Positions 1-7,066 of a stretch of 52,638 nucleotides of DNA are shown in pieces; within the stretch, counting starts at the first letter, position 1, and each line of letters begins with the position of its first letter. Source of the DNA: an uncultured Lachnospiraceae bacterium (GTDB lineage: Bacteria > Bacillota > Clostridia > Lachnospirales > Lachnospiraceae); contig CANRDO010000022.1 in assembly GCA_947629385.1 (NCBI GenBank), positions 1 to 52,638 on the forward strand. The letters are read 5' to 3'. A program made the position numbers and the translations under genes. The notes under the pieces were generated by a model. It saw only the letters and a program-made list of their open reading frames with translations. It did not search any database and was not told the DNA's origin.

Positions 1-81
1 CTTCAAGCACCTTGCAGACGGTACTCCCGTACTTTTTTCCGGCATTTCTATAAGCTGCTTCACTTCCTGCAATGTCACCAT
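1..81 (-). CDS. Hypothetical protein, N-terminal fragment running off the left edge
   Basis: A minus-strand reading frame opens with ATG at 81 and stays open for 27 codons to the window edge. It is preceded by an AAAGGGTGG-type ribosome binding site at normal spacing. The visible residues (MVTLQEVKQLIEMP...) look like a soluble, helical N-terminus. It is the last visible gene of the minus-strand mobile-element series. I do not recognise the family, and only the first 27 residues can be seen. Confidence 0.5.
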   Translation of the reverse strand, partial: MVTLQEVKQLIEMPEKSTGVPSARCLK

Positions 82-169
82 AGTTACCACCCTTTCCGCC
101 TAACGGCTGCGGGTGGCCCGGATACAGGAACATTGCAGGATTCCAAAACATCAAAAGGCAGTAAAACAT

Positions 170-204
170 GGCTCCCGGCGCACCCGTTTTTTTTAACGGG
201 AGCC
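170..204 (-). other. Overlapping alternative hairpins in an intergenic spacer
   Basis: GGCTCCCG at 170-177 is exactly complementary to CGGGAGCC at 197-204. CCCGTT at 183-188 pairs with AACGGG at 195-200 across an A/T loop. Both pairings use bases 197-200, so they exclude each other. The spacer lies between the 47-residue ORF and the truncated leftmost gene. It could be an intercistronic terminator or a small structural switch, but no long T-run follows the outer stem on the minus strand. Confidence 0.35.
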
Positions 205-241
205 TGGAACTCCTTTACCGCCTTTCATGCACGATATATTA

Positions 242-385
242 TTATTTTTCTGACGGAGCCTCCGTCTGGAACCTGATTTCCGGTTCGGTTGGTTCTGCCC
301 TGTCCCTCTCGATCAAGACAGCATAATCTCCCATCGCATCATATGGACATTCCTTCCGGTATTCCAGACATTCCTCTCTGGTCAT
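242..385 (-). CDS. Small hypothetical protein (47 aa)
   Basis: An ATG at 385 is preceded by a strong GGAAGGAGGG ribosome binding site, and the frame runs 47 codons to TAA at 242-244. The product begins MTREECLEYRKECPYDAMGD and ends in an acidic, proline-containing tail. It has two cysteines and no membrane segment. It lies in the same direction as the XRE regulator upstream and the truncated gene downstream, as expected for small mobile-element cargo. No family was recognised. The ribosome binding site is the main reason to call it a gene. Confidence 0.55.
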   Translation of the reverse strand: MTREECLEYRKECPYDAMGDYAVLIERDRAEPTEPEIRFQTEAPSEK

Positions 386-461
386 ACGTCAACCCTCCTT
401 CCCGATTCCTGTTGTTCCTGTCCTGTTATTAGCTTATCAGCAGATTGTTTTCCTTTCCCTA

Positions 462-494
462 CACAGATATGAGAGGTTTCCTGCCATATCTGTG
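462..494. other. Perfect 10-bp inverted repeat downstream of the XRE gene
   Basis: CACAGATATG (462-471) and CATATCTGTG (485-494) are exact reverse complements separated by 13 nt. The repeat sits just past the stop codon of the XRE-family gene. No T-run follows on the minus strand, so it may be a Rho-independent-like pause or stability hairpin, or a protein-binding site. Confidence 0.4.
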
Positions 495-501
495 AGGAAA
501 A

Positions 502-858
502 CTACCTATGCCGGTATAACCCGTCTATCAATGCGTCAACCGTCTGGAATACAATCTCCTGATCGCTCTTTTTCAAATGTTGGATACGGAAGATCATTGC
601 GTCAATCTGCTTTTTTCCTGCTTTCCCTAAAATCTGTTCCCCCAGCAGTTCTCCTGCATCCACGTTAAGTACCTTTACCATTTTCGCAAAAATCTCTATG
701 GACATTGCCGTCTGTCCTCCTTCTACCCGGATAACCGTATTGACGCTGACGCCGACTAATTCCGCAAAGGCTTCCTGTGACAAATGGATTTCCTGTCTCC
801 GCTCTCTGATTCGCTCTCCCAATTCGATCAACCCCTGCGAAACCGCACGGCTGCCCAA
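502..858 (-). CDS. XRE-family helix-turn-helix transcriptional regulator
   Basis: A small DNA-binding protein of about 118 aa. The Cro/C1-type HTH spans roughly residues 14-70 (LGERIRERRQEIHLSQEAFA ... GVSVNTVIRVEGG), followed by a helical C-terminal tail of about 45 residues that probably dimerises. The frame is open from an ATG at 876, but that ATG lies inside the GGAGGGAGG ribosome binding site. A TTG at 858, 7 nt after the site, is the better start and gives MGSRAVSQGLIELG. An inverted repeat just upstream (884-908) could be its own operator. It probably regulates nearby element genes; the target is not visible. Confidence 0.8.
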   Translation of the reverse strand: MGSRAVSQGLIELGERIRERRQEIHLSQEAFAELVGVSVNTVIRVEGGQTAMSIEIFAKMVKVLNVDAGELLGEQILGKAGKKQIDAMIFRIQHLKKSDQEIVFQTVDALIDGLYRHR

Positions 859-883
859 TGCTGCACCTCCCTCCATAAAAATT

Positions 884-908
884 ACTTTGCGTCACGATGG
901 CGCAAAGT
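884..908. promoter_or_regulatory. Inverted repeat, candidate operator of the XRE regulator
   Basis: ACTTTGCG at 884-891 and CGCAAAGT at 901-908 are exact reverse complements with a 9-nt spacer. They lie a few bases upstream of the XRE gene start. HTH regulators of this class commonly autoregulate through such sites. The assignment is inferred from position and symmetry only. Confidence 0.4.
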
Positions 909-983
909 TTCCTGCAAGTCAAAACAAAAACAGCCCGATCATTCAAGCTGTTTTCAAGATTCACTATTCAGTTGTCGCTTCTT

Positions 984-1322
984 CTACCCCGTAGTGTGTC
1001 GCCTGCAAACTCGCATTGCACCGCACACGGCTCCTCTTGCCAAAACCAAAAACGCCGCTCCAACCTGCCAGATCATGATAACGCCTCCGATCAGTCCGCC
1101 GACGAGGAAGTTAAGGACGACCACACCCACTGTCCCGCCAATGTCAAACCCTTTCGGAATGATCCATAAAAACATCCGATGGATTCCGAACGGGATTCCG
1201 GCAAGCAGCCACAATTTCAGATAATCACATCCCGTCCCATCCATACACAGCGGATAGAATACTGCCACGGCAGCCGCCGCAAAGCAGATCGTCAAAATAG
1301 CTTTTAACACCAACTTTTTCAC
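984..1322 (-). CDS. Small membrane protein, DUF6050-like, mobile-element cargo
   Basis: A 112-aa hydrophobic protein with an N-terminal segment at residues 5-25, a second around 36-56, and a long glycine-rich segment at about 62-96. The central stretch GIPFGIHRMFLWIIPKGFDI resembles the DUF6050 family seen in Clostridia conjugative elements; this is from memory, without a search. Translation starts at GTG (1322), 4 nt after a GGAGGTGGG site that overlaps the last codons of the RepA-type gene, so the two are probably translationally coupled. The function is unknown. Confidence 0.7.
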   Translation of the reverse strand: MKKLVLKAILTICFAAAAVAVFYPLCMDGTGCDYLKLWLLAGIPFGIHRMFLWIIPKGFDIGGTVGVVVLNFLVGGLIGGVIMIWQVGAAFLVLARGAVCGAMRVCRRHTTG

Positions 1323-1324
1323 TT

Positions 1325-2353
1325 TTACCCACCTCCGTACATGTCGTGATTGACTTCCGTACTGTAATAATTACTGATCGTCATGGGGGCATTATAAAGC
1401 GTTGTCAATAGATACGCCTTGATATTCCCCACCTTCGTCGTGTTCTTGTGCAGGGCGAACAGGACATACTCAATATGCGAATAATCCAGCTTCATAAACT
1501 GGCTCTTTACCACTTCCACAGGTCTGTCCACACCTGCAATCCTCACGAAGCTGCCCTTTGGCATGGACATAACCTCCACCATCAACTCTACCAACTCGTC
1601 CACTTCTTCCCCCGCATGATACTCATAATCAATATTCCTGCGGATAATCTGACGATAAGCCTCCATCTTACCTATCGCATCCTGTCCATCCCAAACAGAC
1701 GGTTTTGACAGGATAGGATTTGATGGGATAACCCTGCCATTGTTTATATCAGTCTCGTTAAAATCAGTCTCACTGGAATCAGTCTTGATAATATCAGTCT
1801 TAATAGAGTTTGATTTTGGAACTTCTTGAAGTTCGTTTTTCATATTTCCGGAAGTATGATTTTCACACTTCTTGAAATATGTTTTTGGAACTTCTTGAAG
1901 TCTATTTTTCATACTTCCAGAAGTATGATTTTCATACTTCTGCGCAGTTTCAGCATTTCCCGGCTGTTCCTCATATTCAGGGCAGTCTTTTATCATAAAA
2001 TTTTTCACATAAATCACATTAGGCTTTCCAAGCCCCAAACGCTTCTTTTCGATCAACCCAATCCCTTTTTCCGTGTCAAGTTCACTAAGGCTCTTAACAG
2101 CCTTCTGCCTGCTGCACCCCAACAGTTCCATTGTCTCTTCCACAGTGAAAATGATATAAACCCTGTCCTCCTCGTCAAACCACCGGTTTTTAATGCTAAG
2201 CCCCATACGGTCTAACAATAGACCGTACAGGACTTTCGCTTCACAGGAGAGGACTTTGAAGCACTCTGCTGTGAAAAGCACTTTCGGCACACGGTAGAAG
2301 CTGTACTGCTCCGCCTCCATGCCCCGGAAATAATCAAATTGAAGTACCTGCAC
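1325..2353 (-). CDS. RepA_N-type replication initiator protein
   Basis: The protein is about 342 aa. Residues 8-125 match the RepA N-terminal winged-helix domain (FDYFRGMEAEQYSFYRVPK, YGLLLDRMGLS, FTVEETMELLGCSRQ). This domain binds the origin of low-copy plasmids and of conjugative elements that replicate transiently after excision. The middle (about residues 150-215) is low-complexity, with repeated EVPK/CENHTSG and ETD/KTD motifs encoded by near-repeats at 1740-1940. The C-terminus (VDELVELMVEV ... IEYVLFALHKNTTKV) fits the DUF6017-type tail of these initiators. I place the start at GTG 2353, after an AGGAGG site and overlapping the end of parB, because family members keep the FDY-x2-GMEAEQ segment. 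It works with the upstream parA and parB. Confidence 0.85.
   Translation of the reverse strand: MQVLQFDYFRGMEAEQYSFYRVPKVLFTAECFKVLSCEAKVLYGLLLDRMGLSIKNRWFDEEDRVYIIFTVEETMELLGCSRQKAVKSLSELDTEKGIGLIEKKRLGLGKPNVIYVKNFMIKDCPEYEEQPGNAETAQKYENHTSGSMKNRLQEVPKTYFKKCENHTSGNMKNELQEVPKSNSIKTDIIKTDSSETDFNETDINNGRVIPSNPILSKPSVWDGQDAIGKMEAYRQIIRRNIDYEYHAGEEVDELVELMVEVMSMPKGSFVRIAGVDRPVEVVKSQFMKLDYSHIEYVLFALHKNTTKVGNIKAYLLTTLYNAPMTISNYYSTEVNHDMYGGG
1738..1944. repeat. Internal repeats in the RepA-type linker
   Basis: The linker contains two near-identical blocks encoding CENHTSGxMKN-x-LQEVPK and, next to them, a run of short repeats encoding KTD/ETD motifs (IKTDIIKTDSSETDFNETDI). Both are visible in the DNA as repeated GAAGTATGATTTTCA-like and ATCAGTCT-like units. 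They lie in the low-complexity linker between the RepA winged-helix domain and the C-terminal tail. Such linkers vary by slippage. Confidence 0.6.
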
Positions 2354-3242
2354 CGACCTCCCCTCCTCTCTCCTTATTCTGTTTCCATTCATCCAGAAGC
2401 GAATAGATCACTTCCTCAATCTCTGTCTTTGTATATTCCGCAGGAAAGTAATCCCGAATCCGCTTCGGCGAGATCGTCACCTTTACATTGCTTACCGTTT
2501 TCTTGACCAATATGGAATAAACACCGCCCTCCGTCAGTTCCCCGGCTTCGCTCCCAGCCTTTAGCTGCTCTGCCTGCGCTTTCGACGGAAATATACCGCT
2601 GTCGCCTACTGCGTTAGCTACCCACTGCTGTTCGTCCTCCCGCAGATAAGACAGCTTTTCGCCCGTCACCATCGGGATCTTTCCCACATCCACATAGTCA
2701 AGCAATTCCTCCGTCAGTTCCGCAAGCCGGATATACCTCTGCACGGTCCGTGCGCTGTCCCCGGCTTCCTCGCCCACTTGGTCTGCCGTATGCCTGTCCG
2801 CTTTACTGCCCTGATGTTTCATCGCCTCATATTTCATTTTATAGGCTTTTGCCTTCTCGCTCGGCAGAATATCCTCCCTCTGGATGTTCGTATCCACCAT
2901 AACCACCGTAGCGGCATCGTCGTCAAGGTCACGGACGATCACGGGCATTTCACTAAGTCCCGCCAGTTCACAGGCCCGCCACCGGCGGTGTCCGGCAATT
3001 ACCTCATACCCGCCGCCCGGATAAGGGCGGACAATTCCGGGAATCTGGACGCCCCGCTCCAGTACGCTTTTTACCGTTTCCTGCATTTTTTCATCATCAA
3101 CAACCCGATACGGGTGGTTCCGAAATGGATGGAGAAGGGCAAGCGGTACATAGGTGATCTGCTCCGCAGACACGTTATCACTGGTTCCAAACAAGTCGTC
3201 AAACGACGCCAGCTTTACTTTCCCTGCGCTTTTATTCTTCAT
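2334..3242 (-). CDS. parB: ParB/RepB/Spo0J-family partition protein
   Basis: A 302-aa centromere-binding partition protein of the mobile element. Residues 27-120 form the ParB N-terminal CTP-binding domain, with the ERGVQIPG loop and the GHRRWRACELAG and NIQREDILPSEKAKAY motifs. A central HTH follows (about residues 150-200). The C-terminal region (about 235-295) is typical of RepB-like ParB proteins of Firmicutes elements. Its ATG overlaps the last codons of parA in a different frame, and its end overlaps the repA start, so parA-parB-repA form one operon. The role would be segregation and maintenance of the element in its circular or replicating form. Confidence 0.9.
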   Translation of the reverse strand: MKNKSAGKVKLASFDDLFGTSDNVSAEQITYVPLALLHPFRNHPYRVVDDEKMQETVKSVLERGVQIPGIVRPYPGGGYEVIAGHRRWRACELAGLSEMPVIVRDLDDDAATVVMVDTNIQREDILPSEKAKAYKMKYEAMKHQGSKADRHTADQVGEEAGDSARTVQRYIRLAELTEELLDYVDVGKIPMVTGEKLSYLREDEQQWVANAVGDSGIFPSKAQAEQLKAGSEAGELTEGGVYSILVKKTVSNVKVTISPKRIRDYFPAEYTKTEIEEVIYSLLDEWKQNKERGGEVGAGTSI

Positions 3243-4017
3243 CTTCCAGAACCTCCTTCGTCAAACGCTGATACCCCTGTGCGACAATGCCTTTGGGATC
3301 ATGGAGATAAATGCTTTTCCCCTCTGCAGACGTTTCCACCGCCCGCACGGAAAGGGGGATACAGTTTTCAAAAATATGTACCCGGCTTCCATAAACCTCC
3401 CGGATCTGCGCCGATATGTCCCTTGCGAAGTTCGTGCGCCTGTCCACCTTTGTGAGCAGGATACCCATGATCGTGAGCGCCGGGTTCAGTTTGCGGTGAA
3501 CCTTTCCAATCGTTTTGATAAGCTGCTGCAGACCCTTAACAGGCAGATACGCCGCCTCCACAGGTATCAGCACACAGTCCGCCGCAACAAGGGCATTGAC
3601 CGTGATCATGCCCAGCGACGGCATGGTATCTATGATGATATACTCATACCGTTCCCGGATACTGTTTATAAACTGCCGCAAAATCGTCTCCCGGCTCATG
3701 ATATTTACCAGCGACGTTTCCAGTCCAGCCAGTTCAATATTTGCAGGAATGAAATCAATACCCTCCGTGTGATGGAGTATGCCCTCGCCCGGTTCCAGAT
3801 CCTCGTCATTGATCACCTTTTCCATAATATTTGCCAACGTAAAATCCAATCCATCCGGCTCCTGGATTCCCAAACTTGCCGCCATGCTGCCCTGTGCGTC
3901 TGCGTCGATCAGAAGCACCTTCTTTCCTGCCCTCGCAAGGCCAATTCCTAAATTGATACACGTCGTCGTCTTTGCTACGCCGCCCTTTTGGTTAGAAACA
4001 CAAATCACTCTGCACAT
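3232..4017 (-). CDS. parA: ParA-family partition ATPase
   Basis: A 261-aa Walker-type partition ATPase. The deviant Walker A is at residues 9-17 (NQKGGVAKTTT), Walker A' is LLIDADAQGSM, and Walker B is YIIIDTMPSLGM near residue 130. Late motifs (TKVDRRTNF, SVRAVETSAEGKSI) are characteristic of Soj/ParA. Members form ATP-dependent gradients that move ParB-parS complexes. The start at 4017 has an AAAGGAGGAAAG site. It precedes parB with an 11-nt overlap. Its genuine partner is therefore the adjacent ParB. Confidence 0.93.
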   Translation of the reverse strand: MCRVICVSNQKGGVAKTTTCINLGIGLARAGKKVLLIDADAQGSMAASLGIQEPDGLDFTLANIMEKVINDEDLEPGEGILHHTEGIDFIPANIELAGLETSLVNIMSRETILRQFINSIRERYEYIIIDTMPSLGMITVNALVAADCVLIPVEAAYLPVKGLQQLIKTIGKVHRKLNPALTIMGILLTKVDRRTNFARDISAQIREVYGSRVHIFENCIPLSVRAVETSAEGKSIYLHDPKGIVAQGYQRLTKEVLEDEE

Positions 4018-4032
4018 TTATACTTTCCTCCT

Positions 4033-4203
4033 TTATCTGTTCCGTTTCCGTTCTACTTCCGCATAAGCCCGGAAGTACCGGTTTGTCCCCTTGTTCGGAA
4101 ATGGCTCCGATACTTCCTGCACTTCAATTTCTTCGTGTTTTCTTAAAAGACGCTTGAACCAATCAATATCCTGCAGCGTCCCCTGCACCCTGATCTTCAG
4201 CAT
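4033..4203 (-). CDS. DUF3970-like small protein (56 aa)
   Basis: A short frame starting at ATG 4203 behind a GGGAGGATATGT ribosome binding site. It encodes MLKIRVQGTLQDIDWFKRLL followed by a segment ending NKGTNRYFRAYAEVERK. This matches my memory of DUF3970, small proteins common in Firmicutes phages and conjugative elements. The open frame extends further upstream (to 4335), but that portion is out of frame inside the DUF6075 gene and reads as a shadow. The gene overlaps the end of the DUF6075 gene by about 40 nt and precedes parA by 15 nt. The function is unknown. Confidence 0.75.
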   Translation of the reverse strand: MLKIRVQGTLQDIDWFKRLLRKHEEIEVQEVSEPFPNKGTNRYFRAYAEVERKRNR

Positions 4204-4660
4204 ACATATCCTCCCAATCCACGTAATAGCACTCGTCCGGATAGCGTACCTTGACTGCCTCCCAAAAATAACGGGCATACCCACAGCAGAACAATTCCTC
4301 CACGGAATAGTTCTGACATTCCCGCAGTGCTTCATCCTTTTTCATCCTGTCGCTCACGCTCGGCGTGCCATTACAGTAAAGATTAAACGCCAGCCGGACA
4401 ATCTTCACGCTGCCGCTGGTCTGCCATCCTTCGTGCAGACAACGGGGCTTGACAAAGCCTGTTTTAAAATCGTAAATCCGGTCTATATGCTCCCTTGTGT
4501 CCCGGTCAATCCCAAGACAATACACAAGTGCCTTGTGATACACGTCCTGGTATCTGCATTTCTGCAGATATTCATAGTAAAACTGCTCATGCTGTCTGTT
4601 CTTGAAAGTAATTGTGCGAGATTCTTTTTTGTCTCCTGCTCTTAACGCTGTGTTTGTCAT
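4163..4660 (-). CDS. DUF6075-family mobile-element protein
   Basis: The product is about 165 aa. Recognisable conserved blocks are TITFKNRQHEQFYYEYL, CRYQDVYHKALVYCLG, RIYDFKTGFVKPRCLHEGWQ and FCCGYARYFWEAV. These match the DUF6075 family, which I know as a cargo protein of Clostridia conjugative elements; its function is not established. The frame also allows an ATG at 4666, but that start would sit 1 nt from the AGGAGG site, so the ATG at 4660 (7 nt spacing) is preferred. It heads the minus-strand DUF3970-parA-parB-repA series. Confidence 0.8.
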   Translation of the reverse strand: MTNTALRAGDKKESRTITFKNRQHEQFYYEYLQKCRYQDVYHKALVYCLGIDRDTREHIDRIYDFKTGFVKPRCLHEGWQTSGSVKIVRLAFNLYCNGTPSVSDRMKKDEALRECQNYSVEELFCCGYARYFWEAVKVRYPDECYYVDWEDMYAEDQGAGDAAGY

Positions 4661-4695
4661 TTCCATACCTCCTGAATGATAAATAGTTTGATGTG

Positions 4696-4716
4696 AACGA
4701 TTTACCCAAAATCGTT
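4696..4716. promoter_or_regulatory. Perfect 8-bp inverted repeat upstream of the element operon
   Basis: AACGATTT (4696-4703) and AAATCGTT (4709-4716) are exact reverse complements with a 5-nt spacer. They lie 36 bp upstream of the DUF6075 gene and its downstream parAB-repA genes. The site could be an operator or a parS-like partition site. A TATACAAT sequence next to it on the minus strand is a possible -10 element, without a convincing -35. Confidence 0.4.
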
Positions 4717-4724
4717 ATTGTATA

Positions 4725-4760
4725 AAAAATAGGGACACTCACTTTAGCAAGTATCCCTAT
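4725..4760 (-). terminator. Rho-independent terminator at the element/chromosome junction
   Basis: Read on the minus strand, AGGGATACT pairs with AGTGTCCCT (one mismatch) around a 10-nt loop and is followed by ATTTTTTAT. It lies between the 3' end of rlmD and the first element gene. It would stop rlmD read-through from entering the mobile element. Confidence 0.7.
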
Positions 4761-4939
4761 CTTCTATCAATCATTTGATAGTCCACTATTCACTTTCATA
4801 TCAGGATTTTTTGTGTTCCCCGTGTCGAGGTCTAAGGCGACAACCACAGTAATTTTCTTCACAAGTATTTTTTCTCTGTGATTATCACTGAACACATTGA
4901 AACTGAAAAACTCCACAAAGTGCGTAAATTCAAGGATTT

Positions 4940-4985
4940 CTAAGTATCTACCCGTTGTAGTCCCACCACAGTCTCCACATGCTGC
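4940..4985. mobile_element. Candidate attachment site of the integrative element in the rlmD 3' end
   Basis: The last codons of rlmD contain CATGTGGAGACTGTGGT (minus strand, 4965-4981), encoding HVETVV. From memory, this codon block is the usual core at which Firmicutes conjugative elements integrate into rumA/rlmD. Immediately past the stop the sequence becomes AT-richer, and the next genes are DUF6075, ParA, ParB and RepA. I therefore place one junction of an integrative element here. The other junction and the integrase lie outside the window, so the exact core cannot be fixed. Confidence 0.55.
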
Positions 4986-6439
4986 GTCTCGCAAAACATA
5001 TCCACGCATGTCATCCGCTCCAGACGATAACCGCTCTCCAGAAACACCTTCAAATCTCGTGCCAGACTCGTCGGCTTGCAGGAAATGTAGACGAGGCGAT
5101 CCACTCCATAGCTGATAATCTTCGCGAGCGCTTTCGGGTGGATGCCGTCGCGCGGCGGATCAAGAACGATAAAATCCGGGCGCTCCGGGATCTCGTCAAT
5201 CACCTTCAGTACGTCTCCGGCGATAAATTCGCAGTTCGAAAGACCATTGCGCTTCGCGTTCTCCCGTGCGGCCATGACGGCCTCCTCCACGATCTCCACG
5301 CCGATCACCTTGCGTGCGACGGGCGCCAAAAGCTGCGCAATTGTGCCTGTGCCACTGTACAGATCGAACACAGTCATATCCCTCGTGCTTCCGATGTAGT
5401 CCCGCGCTGTGCTATAAAGCACCTCCGCGCCTTTGGAATTTGTCTGAAAGAAGGAGAACGGTGTAATTTTGAACGTCAGCCCGAGGATTGTCTCATAGAA
5501 GTGATCTCTGCCAAAGAGCAGGCGACTCTCATCGCTTCGCACGACGTCCGCGGGCGAGTCATTCGTCATATGCAGGAAGCCGATAATTTTCCCCTGCAGG
5601 GAGAGCGCCTGCAGCATTGCACCAAGCGGCGCGAAATCATGCTGCTCCTGGCTTGTCGTCACGAGACAGACCAGGATCTCGCCCGTTATCTCCGCCCGCC
5701 GCACCAGCAGATGCCGCAGATAACCCTGATGGCTCATTTTATGATAATGCGAAAAGCCCTGCTCACGACAGTATTTCAGCACTGCCTGTACGATCTGATT
5801 GAAATCCTCATGCACAATCGCACAGTCCGTCACCGGCAGGACGTCGTAGGTACTGCCTTTTTTGTGCAGTCCAAGCACAAGCGACCCATCCTTATATTCA
5901 TCCCCGAACGAGAATTCCATCTTGTTGCGGTATGCAAATTCTCGCGGGCTGCCCTTGATCCCGTCGAAGATGTAATCCAGCTCCCTCATTTTCTCAGCGC
6001 TATCCACGGCTGCATGATCTGTTCGGCCTCCTGCGGCATGCAAATTCGGCTGTTGTATTTCTCCGGCCAAAACAGCCTGCCCCGCATCGCCAGGCGTTCT
6101 CACCTGCCCTGCCTCTGCAAGCACCGGCTCAATCAGCGCGCGCACCTGTGCGCTCTTCATAGCAAGCTGCTCCTCGTAGGGCATTGTCTGATACATGCAG
6201 CCGCCACACTCTGGAAAAAGACTGCATGCCGGAGCGCGCAGCTCAAGTGGAGACGGCTCAAGCACCTCAAGCAGCCTGCCCTCCGCCCGATTTCCATGCT
6301 TTTTGTTAATCACGAAGCGAACCTTCTGCCCCGGCATCGTGTTCTTGACGATAACCTTTCCTTCCTCTGTCTGGACAATCCCTCGATTCGGAAAATCCAC
6401 GCGCCCGACGATGCCCTCTGCTGTCTGCCCTTTTTTCAT
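4940..6439 (-). CDS. rlmD: 23S rRNA (uracil-1939-C5)-methyltransferase RlmD (RumA)
   Basis: A 499-aa SAM-dependent methyltransferase that makes m5U in 23S rRNA. It has an N-terminal TRAM domain (residues about 5-62), then Fe-S cluster cysteines (CSLFPECGGC near 73-82, and a later cysteine in VTDCAIV). The SAM motif is DLYSGTGTIAQLLAP, the catalytic-domain motif is LDPPRDGIHPKAL, and the nucleophilic cysteine is in YISCKP. An unusual alanine/glycine-rich insert of roughly 35 residues follows the cysteine region (about 108-145). The start at 6439 has an AAGGGG site. The C-terminus (HVETVVGLQRVDT) covers the presumed element attachment site, so its last residues may be supplied by the integrated DNA. 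Confidence 0.93.
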   Translation of the reverse strand: MKKGQTAEGIVGRVDFPNRGIVQTEEGKVIVKNTMPGQKVRFVINKKHGNRAEGRLLEVLEPSPLELRAPACSLFPECGGCMYQTMPYEEQLAMKSAQVRALIEPVLAEAGQVRTPGDAGQAVLAGEIQQPNLHAAGGRTDHAAVDSAEKMRELDYIFDGIKGSPREFAYRNKMEFSFGDEYKDGSLVLGLHKKGSTYDVLPVTDCAIVHEDFNQIVQAVLKYCREQGFSHYHKMSHQGYLRHLLVRRAEITGEILVCLVTTSQEQHDFAPLGAMLQALSLQGKIIGFLHMTNDSPADVVRSDESRLLFGRDHFYETILGLTFKITPFSFFQTNSKGAEVLYSTARDYIGSTRDMTVFDLYSGTGTIAQLLAPVARKVIGVEIVEEAVMAARENAKRNGLSNCEFIAGDVLKVIDEIPERPDFIVLDPPRDGIHPKALAKIISYGVDRLVYISCKPTSLARDLKVFLESGYRLERMTCVDMFCETQHVETVVGLQRVDT

Positions 6440-6523
6440 GTCGTCCCCTTCTCAATCACATATCGCAAAAATATTTCAGCTTTCACCTTATTCGACGAAA
6501 GATTTCACCGGGTCACCCACTCA

Positions 6524-6570
6524 ATAAAAAGAGCCCCGCAAAATATAAAAAGCTACTTTGCGAAGCCCCT
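6524..6570 (-). terminator. Rho-independent terminator after the acidic membrane protein gene
   Basis: On the minus strand, GCTTCGCAAA pairs with TTTTGCGGGGC (with G-U pairs) across a 14-nt loop and is followed by CTCTTTTTATT. It lies downstream of the 104-residue gene and upstream of rlmD, separating their transcripts. Confidence 0.75.
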
Positions 6571-6645
6571 CTGTTGTTCTGATTGACCCTTTGTCAAAGT
6601 ATTCTGCAGGAATGATCTATCCCATGTCGCTCCAGGGCACCAGGC

Positions 6646-6960
6646 CTATTCCTCGTCTGACTTCTCTTCTTCAGAATCTTTTTCCGCAGCATCCTCTTCC
6701 TTGCCGTCCGTCTTGGCATCTGCCTTCTCCTCGTCCATCTCCGGGAAATCGTCATCCTCGAAAAAGTCCTCAAAGTCGTCGTCAAGATCATCCTCGAAAT
6801 CCTCGAGATAATCCGGAGTAAAATAGCGATAAACGGCATATGCGATACCTGCGACAGCAGCTACCGCTCCAATGACCGCGAGAACCCAGAGCACTGTGTT
6901 CTTCCGCTTCTCGTCTTCTCTCTTCTGAAGCGCCGCCAGAAAATCATCAAATTTATTCAT
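6646..6960 (-). CDS. Single-pass membrane protein with acidic C-terminal tail
   Basis: A 104-aa protein. A charged N-terminal segment (MNKFDDFLAALQKREDEKRK) is followed by one membrane helix at about residues 22-46. The rest is an extremely acidic tail rich in Asp, Glu and Lys, probably disordered. Small proteins of this design are common in Lachnospiraceae, but I know no function. It stands alone between rlmD and pcrA, with a terminator downstream. By the positive-inside rule the lysine/arginine-rich N-terminus should be cytoplasmic and the acidic tail outside. Confidence 0.75.
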   Translation of the reverse strand: MNKFDDFLAALQKREDEKRKNTVLWVLAVIGAVAAVAGIAYAVYRYFTPDYLEDFEDDLDDDFEDFFEDDDFPEMDEEKADAKTDGKEEDAAEKDSEEEKSDEE

Positions 6961-7066
6961 ATTCTCACACGTCCTTTCTATGGAATTTCCATTAGTTCTC
7001 TGTTAGTATATCACAGCCTTGTTCTTTTTACTATATTAATTTTCAAAAAATTCAGTCATGCGTACT

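Noticed and set aside
4204..4335. Upstream extension of the DUF3970-like frame to 4335
   Set aside because: It lies out of frame inside the DUF6075 gene; the ribosome binding site and the family start are at 4203.
4767..5009. Minus-strand 80-aa frame crossing the end of rlmD
   Set aside because: Its first part is an out-of-frame reading of the rlmD 3' end and its remainder lies in the element junction. It has no ribosome binding site of its own, and I found no family resemblance.
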